Positions 22,373-30,688 of a DNA stretch of 40,437 nt are shown here, one piece after another. A program made the translations under genes and the position numbers. The notes under the pieces were generated by a model. The model saw nothing but the letters and a program-made list of their open reading frames with translations, made no database searches and was not told the DNA's origin. Origin of the DNA: CAZTHL01 sp964613585 (GTDB lineage: Bacteria > Pseudomonadota > Alphaproteobacteria > DSM-16000 > Inquilinaceae); NCBI GenBank assembly GCA_964613585.1, contig CAZTHL010000030.1, forward strand, positions 1 through 40,437, given 5' to 3'. The stretch's first letter is position 1. Every line of letters begins with the position of its first letter.

Positions 22373-22433
22373 AAAGCGCTACGAGCGACGGCAGCGAGGC
22401 CTGATCGAAGGACAGGAGCAGCGGGGCCCCATG

Positions 22434-22469
22434 GCAGCCGGCCTCGCAGCCGGCCTCGCAGCAGGCCTC
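22434..22469 (+). repeat. 12-bp tandem repeat, three copies
   Basis: GCAGCCGGCCTC occurs at 22434-22445 and 22446-22457 exactly and at 22458-22469 with one change. It sits in the 5' leader 26 bases before the alcohol dehydrogenase start. Confidence 0.85.
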
Positions 22470-22494
22470 GTTCAACGGCATCGGGAACCACGCC

Positions 22495-23478
22495 GTGCGT
22501 GCCATGCTGCTCAGGCAGGTCGGACAGCCGCTCGAGGCGGCCGAGATCCCGCGGCCGGAGCCGGGGCCCGGGCAGATCGCCATCGACATCGCCGCCTGTG
22601 GGGTGTGCCGGACCGATCTGCACGTCCTCGACGGGGATCTGCGCGAGCCGAAGCTGCCGCTGGTGCCGGGCCATGAGATCGTCGGCCGGGCGCGGGCGCT
22701 GGGAGAGGGAGTCGAGGGGCCGGCTGTCGGCACCCGGGTCGGCGTGCCCTGGCTTGGCCACAGCTGCGGCGTCTGCCCGTTCTGCCGGATGGGCCGGGAG
22801 AACCTGTGCGACGCGCCCGGCTTCACCGGCTACACCATCGACGGCGGCTATGCCGAGGCCTGCGTCGCCGATGCCGCGTACGTGTTCCCGCTGCCCGAGG
22901 GGCCGGGCGACAGGGAGCTGGCGCCGCTGCTGTGCGCCGGCCTGATCGGCCACCGCTCGCTCACCATGGCGGGCGAGGCGGAGCGGCTCGGCCTCTACGG
23001 CTTCGGCGCGGCGGCGCACATCGTGGCCCAGGTGGCGCGCTGGCAGGGGCGGCAGGTCTATGCCTTCACGAGCCCCGGCGATGTGGCCAAGCAGGCCTTC
23101 GCCCGCAGCCTCGGCGCGGTCTGGGCCGGGGGCTCGGACCAGGCGCCGCCGGAGCCGCTCGACGCCGCGATCATCTTCGCGCCCGCCGGACCGCTGGTGC
23201 CGCGGGCGCTGGCCGCCGTGCGCAAGGGCGGCACGGTGGTCTGCGGCGGCATCCACATGACCGAGATCCCGGCCTTTCCCTACGCGCTGCTGTGGGGCGA
23301 GCGGCGGCTGGTGTCCGTGGCCAACCTGACCCGCGCCGACGCCGAGGCGTTCCTGGCGCTGGCGCCCAAGGCCGGGGTGCGCGCCGAGGTGACGCCCTAT
23401 CCGCTCGAGCGGGCCAACGCCGCGCTCGAGGACCTGCGCTGCGGCCGCCTGACCGGCGCCGCCGTGCTGGTGCCGTGA
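22495..23478 (+). CDS. Zinc-dependent alcohol dehydrogenase family protein
   Basis: The product has 327 residues of the medium-chain dehydrogenase fold. Catalytic zinc ligands are Cys38 in CGVCRTDLH, His60-Glu61 in GHEIVG, and a Cys in APLLCAGLIGHR. The structural-zinc lobe is complete (CGVCPFCRMGRENLC; Cys91, 94, 97, 105). The nucleotide-binding motif is atypical, LGLYGFGAAAHIVAQVA, lacking the usual GxGxxG third Gly, as in the AdhA-like 'YGFGAAAH' subfamily. It should oxidise or reduce alcohols/aldehydes with NAD(P)H. The GTG at 22495 gives the usual MRAM start; an ATG lies three codons later. The 15-base gap to the convergent next gene leaves no room for more. Confidence 0.85.
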   Translation: MRAMLLRQVGQPLEAAEIPRPEPGPGQIAIDIAACGVCRTDLHVLDGDLREPKLPLVPGHEIVGRARALGEGVEGPAVGTRVGVPWLGHSCGVCPFCRMGRENLCDAPGFTGYTIDGGYAEACVADAAYVFPLPEGPGDRELAPLLCAGLIGHRSLTMAGEAERLGLYGFGAAAHIVAQVARWQGRQVYAFTSPGDVAKQAFARSLGAVWAGGSDQAPPEPLDAAIIFAPAGPLVPRALAAVRKGGTVVCGGIHMTEIPAFPYALLWGERRLVSVANLTRADAEAFLALAPKAGVRAEVTPYPLERANAALEDLRCGRLTGAAVLVP

Positions 23479-23493
23479 GGATCTCGCGGCCGG

Positions 23494-23979
23494 TCAGGCG
23501 CGGGCGGCGGCCAGGGCCGGGCGTGCGCGGCGGTCGGCGGTCTCCGGCAGGCGCGCCTCCAGTTCGACGACGTCGCCGCGCAGTGCCTTGATCGCGTTCC
23601 GCTCGGTCTCGATCTCCGCCCGGGTGCGCACGCCGAGCCGGCGGAACAGCAGGATCGGCGGGCACCAGCCCTGGATGGCGTGCTGCAGGAGGAAGGCCGC
23701 GACGCCCACGGGCAGCGCCATCCAGCGCCGGTCGGCGATGATGGCGAGCCCGAGCCCGATCAGGGAGACGCCGGCGGCGTTGGCCTCAAGCGTGCGCTCG
23801 ATGTCCCATTCATGGTCCAGGTCGGCCAGCCGATCCTCGATCATCTCCGGATGCCGGGCGTGCCAGCCCACGCTCTCCTCGATCTCCCGGGCGATCAGCC
23901 GGTTGACGTCCTGGGCGGTGTGGGCCGGCACCCGGTTTCGCGTGCTCGCCACGATCGATGCCATGGTCATCGATGCCAT
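23494..23979 (-). CDS. Inner-membrane protein with DUF2892-like domain
   Basis: The product has 161 residues. The N-terminal 75 are polar and helical (AQDVNRLIAREIEESVGWHA). The section from about residue 70 has two membrane helices, ANAAGVSLIGLGLAIIADRR and LPVGVAAFLLQHAIQGWCPP, then ILLFRRLGVRTRAEIETE. The pattern 'R..G....G......W......G..L..G..G.CP....R.LG.RT..E...E' is that of DUF2892, the membrane domain also attached to rhodanese YgaP; here it has no rhodanese domain but a novel helical N-terminus. The ATG at 23979 has AAGGGACC upstream. The start region contains a near-duplication (GATGCCATGGTCATCGATGCC) that encodes MASMTMAS. Confidence 0.7.
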   Translation of the reverse strand: MASMTMASIVASTRNRVPAHTAQDVNRLIAREIEESVGWHARHPEMIEDRLADLDHEWDIERTLEANAAGVSLIGLGLAIIADRRWMALPVGVAAFLLQHAIQGWCPPILLFRRLGVRTRAEIETERNAIKALRGDVVELEARLPETADRRARPALAAARA

Positions 23980-24103
23980 GGTCAAGGTCCCTTCGATGGA
24001 GCGCCGTCCCGGTGCTCCGTGCCGGGGCAAACGTCGGCCGGCGGCGGGAGTTCCGGGGCCGGCCGGCTCCGGCGCGCGGCCCGGCGACCGCGCCGCGGCG
24101 GGG

Positions 24104-24979
24104 TCAAGGTTGATCCGCTGGCGTCTGGCCCTCGCTCGCTTGCGGTGCTGCGGCGGTCGACGGGGCATGGCGATCGAGGAACGCGAGCACGGCATCGGCG
24201 AGGCCGTGCAGGTGCAGGTCGGCGTGGCCGGCCTCGGCCACCCAAATCCCCTGCTTGGGCTCCGTCGCGGCCTCGAGCAGGCGGCGGCCGTGGTCGACCG
24301 GCACCGTGGTGTCGCGCTCGCCATGGACGATCAGCAGCGGGGCGTCGACTTGGCCGATGATCTCGATGGACTCGAAGCGATCGCGCAGCAGCCAGCGCAC
24401 GGGGGCGAAGAAATAGAGCCGTGCCGCCACATCGGTGATCGAGGTGAACGGCGCCTCCAGCACGACCGCGCCGATGCTGCGCCCGGCGGCGAGCGGCACC
24501 GCGACGCCGCTGCCGAGCGACTCTCCATACAAAACGATGCGGTGCGGGGGGACCCCACGGGCCTGGAGCCAGGCGACGGCGGCGCGCCCGTCGGCCTTCA
24601 GGCCCTGCTCGGTCGGCCGGCCCGGATTGCCGCCGTAGCCGCGGTAGCCGGCCAGGAGCAGGCCGTAGCCCGCCTCGCGCAGGTACCGGGTCTTGAGCGC
24701 GCGGTCGCCGTAATGGCCGGCGTTGCCGTGGAAGTACACCACCGTGGCGCGGCCCGGCTCGGCCGGGCTGTGCCAGCCGGCGAGCGTCAGTCCATCCTCG
24801 GTCGGATAGCGGGCCACCGCCATGTCCTCGGCACCCCAGTCGGCCGGCTGGGGCGTGGTCGTGCGCGGCAGGTAGAGCAGCTGGCGCTGCCCCAGGTACA
24901 GCAGGCCGACGACCGCCGCGTACACCAGAAGCGCGGTCACGGCGAAGGTCAGCACGGGACGCAGCCTTCGGACGGTCAC
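24104..24979 (-). CDS. Membrane-anchored alpha/beta hydrolase (Bem46/ABHD13-like)
   Basis: The product has 291 residues. One N-terminal transmembrane helix (LTFAVTALLVYAAVVGLLYL) anchors a hydrolase domain. The oxyanion region is VVYFHGNAGHYGDR, the nucleophile elbow IVLYGESLGSG (Ser154), the acid HGERDTTVP (Asp223) and the base EAGHADL (His252). The triad and 'HGNAG' block match the Bem46/YfhR/ABHD13 group of serine hydrolases, whose substrates in bacteria are mostly unknown (esterase or peptidase-like). The GTG at 24979 is the most sensible start for the anchor helix, although no clear ribosome-binding site precedes it. It lies 124 bases upstream of the DUF2892-like gene on the same strand. 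Confidence 0.85.
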   Translation of the reverse strand: MTVRRLRPVLTFAVTALLVYAAVVGLLYLGQRQLLYLPRTTTPQPADWGAEDMAVARYPTEDGLTLAGWHSPAEPGRATVVYFHGNAGHYGDRALKTRYLREAGYGLLLAGYRGYGGNPGRPTEQGLKADGRAAVAWLQARGVPPHRIVLYGESLGSGVAVPLAAGRSIGAVVLEAPFTSITDVAARLYFFAPVRWLLRDRFESIEIIGQVDAPLLIVHGERDTTVPVDHGRRLLEAATEPKQGIWVAEAGHADLHLHGLADAVLAFLDRHAPSTAAAPQASEGQTPADQP

Positions 24980-25141
24980 GGGGAGGATGCCGGGATGCGG
25001 CGCGACACAGCCGGGATGTAGAGGCTCAGGCGCGGCAGGGAAGGCCGCTCCGGCCGGGCGGGCACAGACAAGCCGCTCCGCGCCGCCGGCGGCCGGATCC
25101 CGAAGGTGCCACGCTGTCGACCGGCTCGCCGCGCGATCGGG

Positions 25142-25273
25142 TCAGGTCGGCTCGACCTCGCTGCGTCGGCTGCCTTGCCTTTGCTGCTCGATCTGGTCCA
25201 CGACCCGGGCCAGCCCCAGCAGCCCGAAGGCCACACCGATGGCGATGAACGCGATGAGTGTCGAGATCGTCAC
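25142..25273 (-). CDS. 43-residue single-pass membrane protein
   Basis: GTG at 25273 opens a frame for 43 residues: MTISTLIAFIAIGVAFGLLG, then LARVVDQIEQQRQGSRRSEV and a short end, stopping with TGA at 25142. It would be one membrane helix followed by a charged cytoplasmic tail, a believable small protein. The purine-rich GAGAAGGGGAAACGGG lies upstream but is not ideally spaced. It is 162 bases upstream of the hydrolase gene on the same strand. I recognise no family, and support comes from composition and topology. Confidence 0.45.
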   Translation of the reverse strand: MTISTLIAFIAIGVAFGLLGLARVVDQIEQQRQGSRRSEVEPT

Positions 25274-25373
25274 GGAACCCGTTTCCCCTTCTCAACTCGG
25301 GTCAGGATACAAGCAGCCACCGGCTGCGTGTGTGGTACTTTTCCGACGGAATTGCGAACATCCCGTTAAGCAG

Positions 25374-25402
25374 TTGGAAAGATTTAGCCCGCCTTTGATA
25401 CA
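25374..25402 (+). promoter_or_regulatory. Candidate promoter for the MATE transporter gene
   Basis: TTGGAA (25374-25379), 17 bases, then GATACA (25397-25402) resembles a sigma-70-type promoter. It lies in the most AT-rich patch of this neighbourhood, about 112 bases before the plus-strand MATE start. A hairpin of GCAGCC, ACC, GGCTGC (25313-25327) lies just upstream. This is by-eye matching only. Confidence 0.3.
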
Positions 25403-25513
25403 TTGCCACAACAGCGTGACATGGGGATCATTCCAAGGGCGCCGGTGGCGGCGGCATCGCGGCAACCAGATGCGGCGTCCGCGCCCCTGCGCCGCCACCG
25501 GGGGTGATCGGGG

Positions 25514-26842
25514 GTGCCGGTGACGCGGCGACTCGGGGATCCGGCATGGCACCGCCGGGTCTGGCGGCTCGCCGCGCCGATCATGCTGTCGAACGTGTCG
25601 ACGCCGCTGCTCGGCATGGTCGACACCGCCGTCGTCGGCCATCTCGACCGGCCCCACTACCTCGGGGCGGTGGCGCTCGGCGCGCTGATCTTCACGTTCC
25701 TCTATTGGGGCTTCGGCTTCCTGCGCATGGGCACGACCGGCCTCGCCGCCCAGGCGCGCGGCGCCGGCCAGGCGGATGAGGTACGGGCCGTCCTGGCTCG
25801 GGCGCTGCTCCTGGCGATCGGTCTCGGCGTGGTGCTGGTTCTGCTGCAGCGGCCGATCGGCCGGGCCGCCTTTGCCCTGTTCCAGGGCAGCTCCCTGGTC
25901 GAGGCCGAGGCGGCCGTTTATGTCGGCGTGCGCATTTGGAGCGCGCCTGCGACCCTCGCCAACTACGTGCTGCTCGGCTGGTTGCTGGCGCTCGAGCGGG
26001 CCGGCCTCGCCCTCGTGCTGCAGCTGGTGCTGAACGGCACCAACGCCGTGCTCGACGTCCTGCTCGTGCCGGTCCTCGGCTGGGGCGTGCCCGGCGTGGC
26101 GCTCGCCTCGGTGGCCGCGGAGTACACCGCGCTCGGCGTCGGCGTCGTGCTGGTGCTGCGCCTCCTGCCGCGGCTCGGCGGGGCGTGGCGGCGGCCGCTG
26201 ATCCTGGAGCCGGCGGCGTTCCGGCGGCTGGTCGCCGTCAACCGCGACCTGTTCATCCGCACCCTCTGCCTGATCGGCGGCTTCGCCTGGTTCACCAACC
26301 AGGGCGCCCGGCTGGGCGACGTGGTGCTGGCGGCCAACGCCGTGCTGCTGCAGTTCCAGACGCTCATGGCGTATGCCCTCGACGGCTTTGCCCACGCCGC
26401 GGAGGCGCTGGTGGGTCGGGCCGTGGGCGCGCGCCGCCGGGACGAGCTGGCCGCCGCCGTGCGCACGACAACGCTGTGGGCCGCCGGGACCGCGCTTCTG
26501 TTCAGCCTGGCCTACGCGGCGGGCGGCCTGCTGCTGATCCACGCGCTTACGGGGATCGACGAGGTGCGGGCGACGGCGGCCACGTTCCTGCCCTGGGTGG
26601 CGCTGATGCCGGTGGTGTCGATCTGGAGCTACCAGCTCGACGGCATCTTCATCGGCGCCACGCGGACAGGCGCGATGCGCAACGCGATGATCGTATCGCT
26701 GCTGCTGTTCCTGGCGCTGACCGTGGTGACCGTGCCGGCGCTCGGCAGCCACGGCCTGTGGCTCGCCTTCACGATCTTCATGGGCCTGCGCGCGGTGACC
26801 CTGGGCGTCGCCTACCCGGCGCTCGCGCGGTCGGTCGGGTAG
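25514..26842 (+). CDS. MATE family efflux transporter (DinF-like)
   Basis: The product has 442 residues with 12 predicted helices in two similar halves. N-terminal landmarks are RLAAPIMLSNVSTPLLGMVD, then TAVVGHLDRP and FLRMGTTGLAAQARGAG, typical of DinF-type MATE proteins. The second half has FAHAAEALVGRAVGARRRDE and the usual MATE ending. These proteins expel organic cations or other drugs in exchange for Na+ or H+. The start is GTG, at 25514 or two codons later, preceded by a G-rich GGGGGTGATCGGG. A candidate promoter is noted at 25374. The gene converges on dusA with only 27 bases between stops. Confidence 0.88.
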   Translation: MPVTRRLGDPAWHRRVWRLAAPIMLSNVSTPLLGMVDTAVVGHLDRPHYLGAVALGALIFTFLYWGFGFLRMGTTGLAAQARGAGQADEVRAVLARALLLAIGLGVVLVLLQRPIGRAAFALFQGSSLVEAEAAVYVGVRIWSAPATLANYVLLGWLLALERAGLALVLQLVLNGTNAVLDVLLVPVLGWGVPGVALASVAAEYTALGVGVVLVLRLLPRLGGAWRRPLILEPAAFRRLVAVNRDLFIRTLCLIGGFAWFTNQGARLGDVVLAANAVLLQFQTLMAYALDGFAHAAEALVGRAVGARRRDELAAAVRTTTLWAAGTALLFSLAYAAGGLLLIHALTGIDEVRATAATFLPWVALMPVVSIWSYQLDGIFIGATRTGAMRNAMIVSLLLFLALTVVTVPALGSHGLWLAFTIFMGLRAVTLGVAYPALARSVG

Positions 26843-26869
26843 GGGATGCGGATCGTCGCCGGCGCGGGA

Positions 26870-27889
26870 TCACGCGGCCGCGCGGGCGGCCTGCCGGCGG
26901 GCGTGGTGGTCGGCGGCCGCGCGCGCCTCGTCGAGCGCCCGACGCACGGTCTCGGGCCCGGCGCCCGGGCGCGGCGCCTGCTCGGTCAGGGCGCGGCGCC
27001 ACGCCCTCGCCCCCGGCTGGCCCTGAAACAGGCCGAGCATGTGCCGGGTCATGGCCGCCAAGTGGGTGCCGGCGGCGAGCTGCCGCTCGATGTAGGGGAG
27101 ATAGGCCTCGACCACGCTGAAGCGGTCGGGCGCCGGCCGCTCGTCGCCGAGCAGGCGCCGGTCCGCCTCGGCCAGCATGAACGGGTTCTGGTAGGCCTCG
27201 CGCCCGATCATGACTCCGTCCACATGGGCGAGCGCCGCCGCCGCCGCGTCGAGCGTGCGCAGGCCGCCGTTCAGCACCACGGCGAGGCCGGGCAGCTCCT
27301 GCTTCAGGCGGTACACCAGATCGTGGTGGAGAGGCGGCACCTCGCGGTTCTGCTTCGGGCTCAAGCCGGAGAGCCAGGCCTTGCGGGCGTGTACGATGAC
27401 GGTGTCGCAGCCGGCGGCCGCGACGGTCTCCACAAAGCCGCGCAGGTCGGCGTAGCTGTCGCGGTCGTCGACGCCGATGCGCGACTTGACCGTGACCGGC
27501 AGGCGCGTGGCCTTGCGCATGGCGGCGATGCAGGCGGCGACCGTGGCCGGCTCCTTCATCAGGCAGGCGCCGAAGCGGCCGGCCTGCACCCGGTTGCTCG
27601 GGCAGCCGACATTGATGTTGACCTCGTCGTAGCCCCACGCCTCGGCCAGCCCGGCGGCCAGCGCCATCTCCGCCGGATCCGAGCCGCCCAGCTGCAGCGC
27701 CAGCGGCCGTTCCTCGGGCGAGAAGCCGAGCAGCCGCGCGCGGTCGCCGAAGCGCACGGCGGCGGAGGTGACCATCTCGGTGTAGAGCCGCGCGCGCCGG
27801 CTGATCAGGCGGAGCAGGACCCGGCAGTGCCGGTCGGTCCAATCCATCATCGGCGCGACGCAGAAGCGGTGGGAGGATCGTGGGGGCAT
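26870..27889 (-). CDS. dusA: tRNA-dihydrouridine(20/20a) synthase DusA
   Basis: The product has 339 residues, close to the usual 330. The opening HRFCVAPMMDWTDRHCRVLL is the DusA-specific form of the TIM-barrel FMN site. Next come LYTEMVTSAAVRFGDRARLL and the catalytic block NINVGCPSNRVQAGRFGACL, with the proton-donating Cys96. Then come VTVKSRIGVDD and VIVHARKAWLSGLSPKQNRE, and the phosphate-binding LNGGLRT and VMIGREAYQNPF. It reduces uridine to dihydrouridine at positions 20/20a of the tRNA D-loop in the cytoplasm, using NADPH and FMN. The ATG is at 27889. The gene stands alone on its strand with 377 bases upstream. Confidence 0.95.
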   Translation of the reverse strand: MPPRSSHRFCVAPMMDWTDRHCRVLLRLISRRARLYTEMVTSAAVRFGDRARLLGFSPEERPLALQLGGSDPAEMALAAGLAEAWGYDEVNINVGCPSNRVQAGRFGACLMKEPATVAACIAAMRKATRLPVTVKSRIGVDDRDSYADLRGFVETVAAAGCDTVIVHARKAWLSGLSPKQNREVPPLHHDLVYRLKQELPGLAVVLNGGLRTLDAAAAALAHVDGVMIGREAYQNPFMLAEADRRLLGDERPAPDRFSVVEAYLPYIERQLAAGTHLAAMTRHMLGLFQGQPGARAWRRALTEQAPRPGAGPETVRRALDEARAAADHHARRQAARAAA

Positions 27890-28266
27890 GGAACTTTGGC
27901 TCGGGGACCCAAGGATGGACCAAGAGTGATCAGAGAGGGCTCATTTGGCTCGGAGCGCGCACGCCACCCCTGCCGCCGCCCGGGCTCCCTGGCATCACAT
28001 CGGACCTGACTCCTTATTGATCTCCCTGTGCGCAATTCAACCGTCAGCGCCGCCCTGGGCGAACGGACATTCCACAGTGTGGCCGATGTCCGCCCAAACC
28101 CGACAGAAAGAGCTTTTGCTCGGTCCAGCCGGCTGCGCGTGGGAGATTTTGGCAGGGCTGTAACCGATCCGGGATCCGGCCATGTCATCGGCATGGCCGT
28201 CCGGAGCGCGATCGCCCGCGGTGGCGCCGATCCCGCCGCCCGGCGCGCGCCCGGGCGGACCGACCA
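27890..28266. other. Intergenic region between dusA and the polysaccharide locus, with a hairpin
   Basis: The region has no recognisable gene. At 28064-28092 CGGACAT pairs with ATGTCCG, enclosing CCACA and TGTGG one base apart; together these make a compact dyad. GAGCTTTTGCTC at about 28110-28122 is a second small dyad. The stretch lies downstream of the last minus-strand methyltransferase gene and upstream of dusA, so it may hold a terminator for the first or control elements for the second. Composition here is less GC-rich than the surroundings. Confidence 0.35.
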
Positions 28267-28929
28267 TCACTCGAAGAAGATGAACTCGTGGTCGCCGGTG
28301 TAGCCGGTCTTCTCGAACAGGAACAGCCAGTCCGCCGGGGTCAGCAGGGCACGGCAGGTCAGCTGCCAGTACATGAGGTTCACCTTCTCCCGCTCGGTGC
28401 GGTAGCCCTCGACGCATACATACCCGGCGCCGCGGCCGACCCGCTCGATCTCCTGGAAGGCCGACCACAGATCCGGCAGGAACAGGTTGTGCAAGGTGTT
28501 GATCGAGATCACCAGGTCGAAATGCCGGTCCGGCCAGGGCAGGCTCGCCGCCGTGCCGACCCGGCAGAACGGCTTGACCAAGTCCATGGTATGCTCGATG
28601 GCGTATTCCGAGATGTCGATGCCGGCGACCTCGACCCCCGGGCACGCCTCGGTCAGGTCGTGCAGCAGGAAGCCCTTGCCGGAGCCGACGTCGAGGATGC
28701 GCATGCCCGGCCGGATCGCGTAGGTCTCGACCATGGCGTCGGCCACCCGGCGCCAGCGGCCGTCATACCTGTAGCCGCCATAGCCGGTCAGGCGGCTGCC
28801 GTCCCAGTAGTCGTAGCCGAACCGGATGGCGACCTCGGCCACCTCCGCCTTGTCGATCTCGTTGACCCGGGCCAGGTAGTCGCGCTTCGTCGACTTGTGG
28901 ATCAGGCTGACAAACTCGCGATGGGCCAT
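28267..28929 (-). CDS. Class I SAM-dependent methyltransferase
   Basis: The product has 220 residues. The N-terminal 65 are a family-specific helical cap (IHKSTKRDYLARVNEIDKAE, then VAIRFGYDYWDGSRLTGYGG). The SAM-binding motif I is MRILDVGSGKGFLLHDLTEA, motif II VEVAGIDISEYAIEH, and motif IV HFDLVISINTLHNL. The cap with 'FG.DYWDG.R..GYGGY.YDGRW' recurs in methyltransferases of surface-polysaccharide and natural-product loci. The acceptor is unknown. The ATG at 28929 has GGAGG seven bases upstream; a TTG six codons earlier was rejected. It is the last gene of the minus-strand part of the locus, 27 bases after the kinase gene. Confidence 0.85.
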   Translation of the reverse strand: MAHREFVSLIHKSTKRDYLARVNEIDKAEVAEVAIRFGYDYWDGSRLTGYGGYRYDGRWRRVADAMVETYAIRPGMRILDVGSGKGFLLHDLTEACPGVEVAGIDISEYAIEHTMDLVKPFCRVGTAASLPWPDRHFDLVISINTLHNLFLPDLWSAFQEIERVGRGAGYVCVEGYRTEREKVNLMYWQLTCRALLTPADWLFLFEKTGYTGDHEFIFFE

Positions 28930-28956
28930 TGTGCGTCCTCCGGGCAAGAGCGTGAC

Positions 28957-30000
28957 TCAGGAAGGAACGGTGCCGTCGATCAGGGCTGCCGCCTTGCCCA
29001 GCTGCGCGGCGCAGCGGGCGGCGCGGTCGCCCGGGTCGGCGAAGCGGCGGCGCGCATCGTCCCGCGGCAGGAAATCGTTGAGCACGATGCAGGCCCATTT
29101 GAGGCGATAGGCGTTGCGCAGCCGATGCATACGGGCGACGGCCGACCCCGGCAAGCCCAGCCGCCGGCCCAGGCCGTCGACGAAGCGCCCGAAATGCCGT
29201 GGCGGCGCCGGGATCTCGGGGCAGCTGAAGAAGTCGCCGGCCAGCTTGGCCGGGTCGTCCCAGCCGGCATACTCGAAGTCGAGGAAGCCGAGGCCGCGGC
29301 CCGGCTGCCAGAGCGCGTTGTGGAACCCGAAGTCCGACGGGGAGGCGATGATCTCGTGATCCGGCAGCGGCGCGTCGACCGCCTCGCCGGCCGCCCGGTA
29401 CTCGCGCTCGATGCGCGCCCGGGTCGCGGCCCACAGCGGCTTCAGCGAGCGCTCGACCAGGCGGGCGGCCGCGTCCGCGTGCGGCGCCTCGGGGTCGAGC
29501 GTGGCAAGGCGCTCGATCCGCCGGTCGACGCGGCGCAGGTGGTCGCCGATCGAGAAGCAGGCCTCCGAGCCCGGCGCCAGCGCGTCACGGGATCGGGGCG
29601 CCGCATTGACGGCACAGACGAAATCGGCGGCGGCGTCGACATGCTCGCCGGTGACCGAGCCCGCGGCCAGCTTCTCGCCGGCGACGAAGCCAAGGAGGCC
29701 GAGACGCGCGACGGCGTCCCGGGCCAGCGGCTCGGGCACGCAGCGCACGCCGCGCCGCCAGGCGTAGTCAAGGAAGCGCCACTCGGCGCCGAGCCGGTCG
29801 CGCTGGTCCTGGGCGTGCTGAAAGTAGCTCTTCAGCACCAGCGCGTCGCCGTCCTCGAGGGTAAGCCGGTAGACGCGGTTGTTCTTGCCGCCGGCCAGCC
29901 GGTCGATCCGCCGCGGCGCCGGCCGGCCGGCCCGCCCGCACAGCCGCGCAGCCTGCGCCAGCAGATCGCGATCGTCCGGAGTGGCCGCGCGGTCGCTCAC
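28957..30000 (-). CDS. Phosphotransferase of the APH/choline kinase fold
   Basis: The product has 347 residues. The N-lobe has a Gly-rich loop, LAGGKNNRVYRLTL, the ATP-binding Lys in ALVLKSYFQ and its partner Glu in LGAEWRFLDYA. The catalytic loop is SPSDFGFHNALW (Asp in place of the HGD aspartate, Asn conserved), and the metal site is LGFLDFEYAGWDDPAKLAGD. The 'DFEYAGWDDP' form is close to choline/ethanolamine kinases, so a small polar alcohol or sugar is a likely acceptor. The GTG at 30000 lies eight bases after the HAD gene stop, indicating co-translation. The pair HAD plus kinase in a glycan locus suggests a phosphorylated substituent or precursor. Confidence 0.8.
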   Translation of the reverse strand: MSDRAATPDDRDLLAQAARLCGRAGRPAPRRIDRLAGGKNNRVYRLTLEDGDALVLKSYFQHAQDQRDRLGAEWRFLDYAWRRGVRCVPEPLARDAVARLGLLGFVAGEKLAAGSVTGEHVDAAADFVCAVNAAPRSRDALAPGSEACFSIGDHLRRVDRRIERLATLDPEAPHADAAARLVERSLKPLWAATRARIEREYRAAGEAVDAPLPDHEIIASPSDFGFHNALWQPGRGLGFLDFEYAGWDDPAKLAGDFFSCPEIPAPPRHFGRFVDGLGRRLGLPGSAVARMHRLRNAYRLKWACIVLNDFLPRDDARRRFADPGDRAARCAAQLGKAAALIDGTVPS

Positions 30001-30008
30001 GGGGCCGC

Positions 30009-30617
30009 TCAGCCGAGCAGGGCGCGCCCGATCGAGCGCCAGTCCCGGTGCCGCTCGAGCCCGGCCGCCCGGGCCTGCGCAGCCAGGGCATCGGCCGGGT
30101 CGAAGAGAAGCCGGCGCATCGCCGCCGGCAGGCCCGGCAGGGTCAGGATCTCCGGCAGGTCGTCGATGAACGCGTCGAGGCCGAGGGCGGCCGCCCGGCC
30201 GATCTTGTCCTCCTTCGTCCGCTCGAAGAACACCCGGCCGGGCGCCACCATGTCCGGGGCAAGGAAGCCGTTCGCCTCCAGAAAGCCGCGCGCGGCGGCG
30301 TGCAGGTCGTAGGCGGGCCCGAGGATCGGCGTCCGGGTCTTGTGGCTCACCACGAAGACCTCGTGACCACGGGCCCGCGCCGCGGCCACCACCTCGGCGC
30401 AGCCGGGGTAGGGCGCGACCAGGTCCATGCGCGCGCCATAGACATAGCCCTGCAGCTCGGTGAACGCGTCCTTGCGGCCCGAGCCGTTCAGGTGATCGCG
30501 CACGGCGTTCTTGCCGGTGTCGAGATCGGCCGGGATCAGCCCGCGCTCCCGCGCCGCGGCGTGAAACACGCCCTCGTAGCACGCGATGGTATTGTCGAAG
30601 TCGATGCCGATCCGCAT
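30009..30617 (-). CDS. HAD-like phosphohydrolase
   Basis: The product has 202 residues. Motif I is at the very N-terminus, MRIGIDFDNTIACYEGVF, with nucleophile Asp6 and acid/base Asp8. Motif II is likely VFVVSHKTRT, motif III the Lys in FFERTKEDKIGRAA, and motif IV LDAFIDDLPEIL. The large cap insert (about 20-85) sits between motifs I and II. Similar small HADs occur beside phosphotransferases and nucleotidyltransferases in capsule and LPS loci, where they remove a phosphate from a sugar or polyol intermediate. The ATG is at 30617. It is the promoter-proximal partner of the APH-fold kinase. Confidence 0.85.
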   Translation of the reverse strand: MRIGIDFDNTIACYEGVFHAAARERGLIPADLDTGKNAVRDHLNGSGRKDAFTELQGYVYGARMDLVAPYPGCAEVVAAARARGHEVFVVSHKTRTPILGPAYDLHAAARGFLEANGFLAPDMVAPGRVFFERTKEDKIGRAAALGLDAFIDDLPEILTLPGLPAAMRRLLFDPADALAAQARAAGLERHRDWRSIGRALLG

Positions 30618-30688
30618 GCCGGCCTGCCTCGGTGCGTGGGAGGGAGCGGCGCCCGCCGGTGCCGACCGGGGCGCCGCCGGACCGTCGT

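Noticed and set aside
27890..28266. tRNA gene near dusA
   Set aside because: No cloverleaf, TTCGA-type T-loop or acceptor stem could be found by eye.
28288..30312. Plus-strand 674-codon frame
   Set aside because: Antisense to the methyltransferase, kinase and HAD genes, which have all expected motifs.
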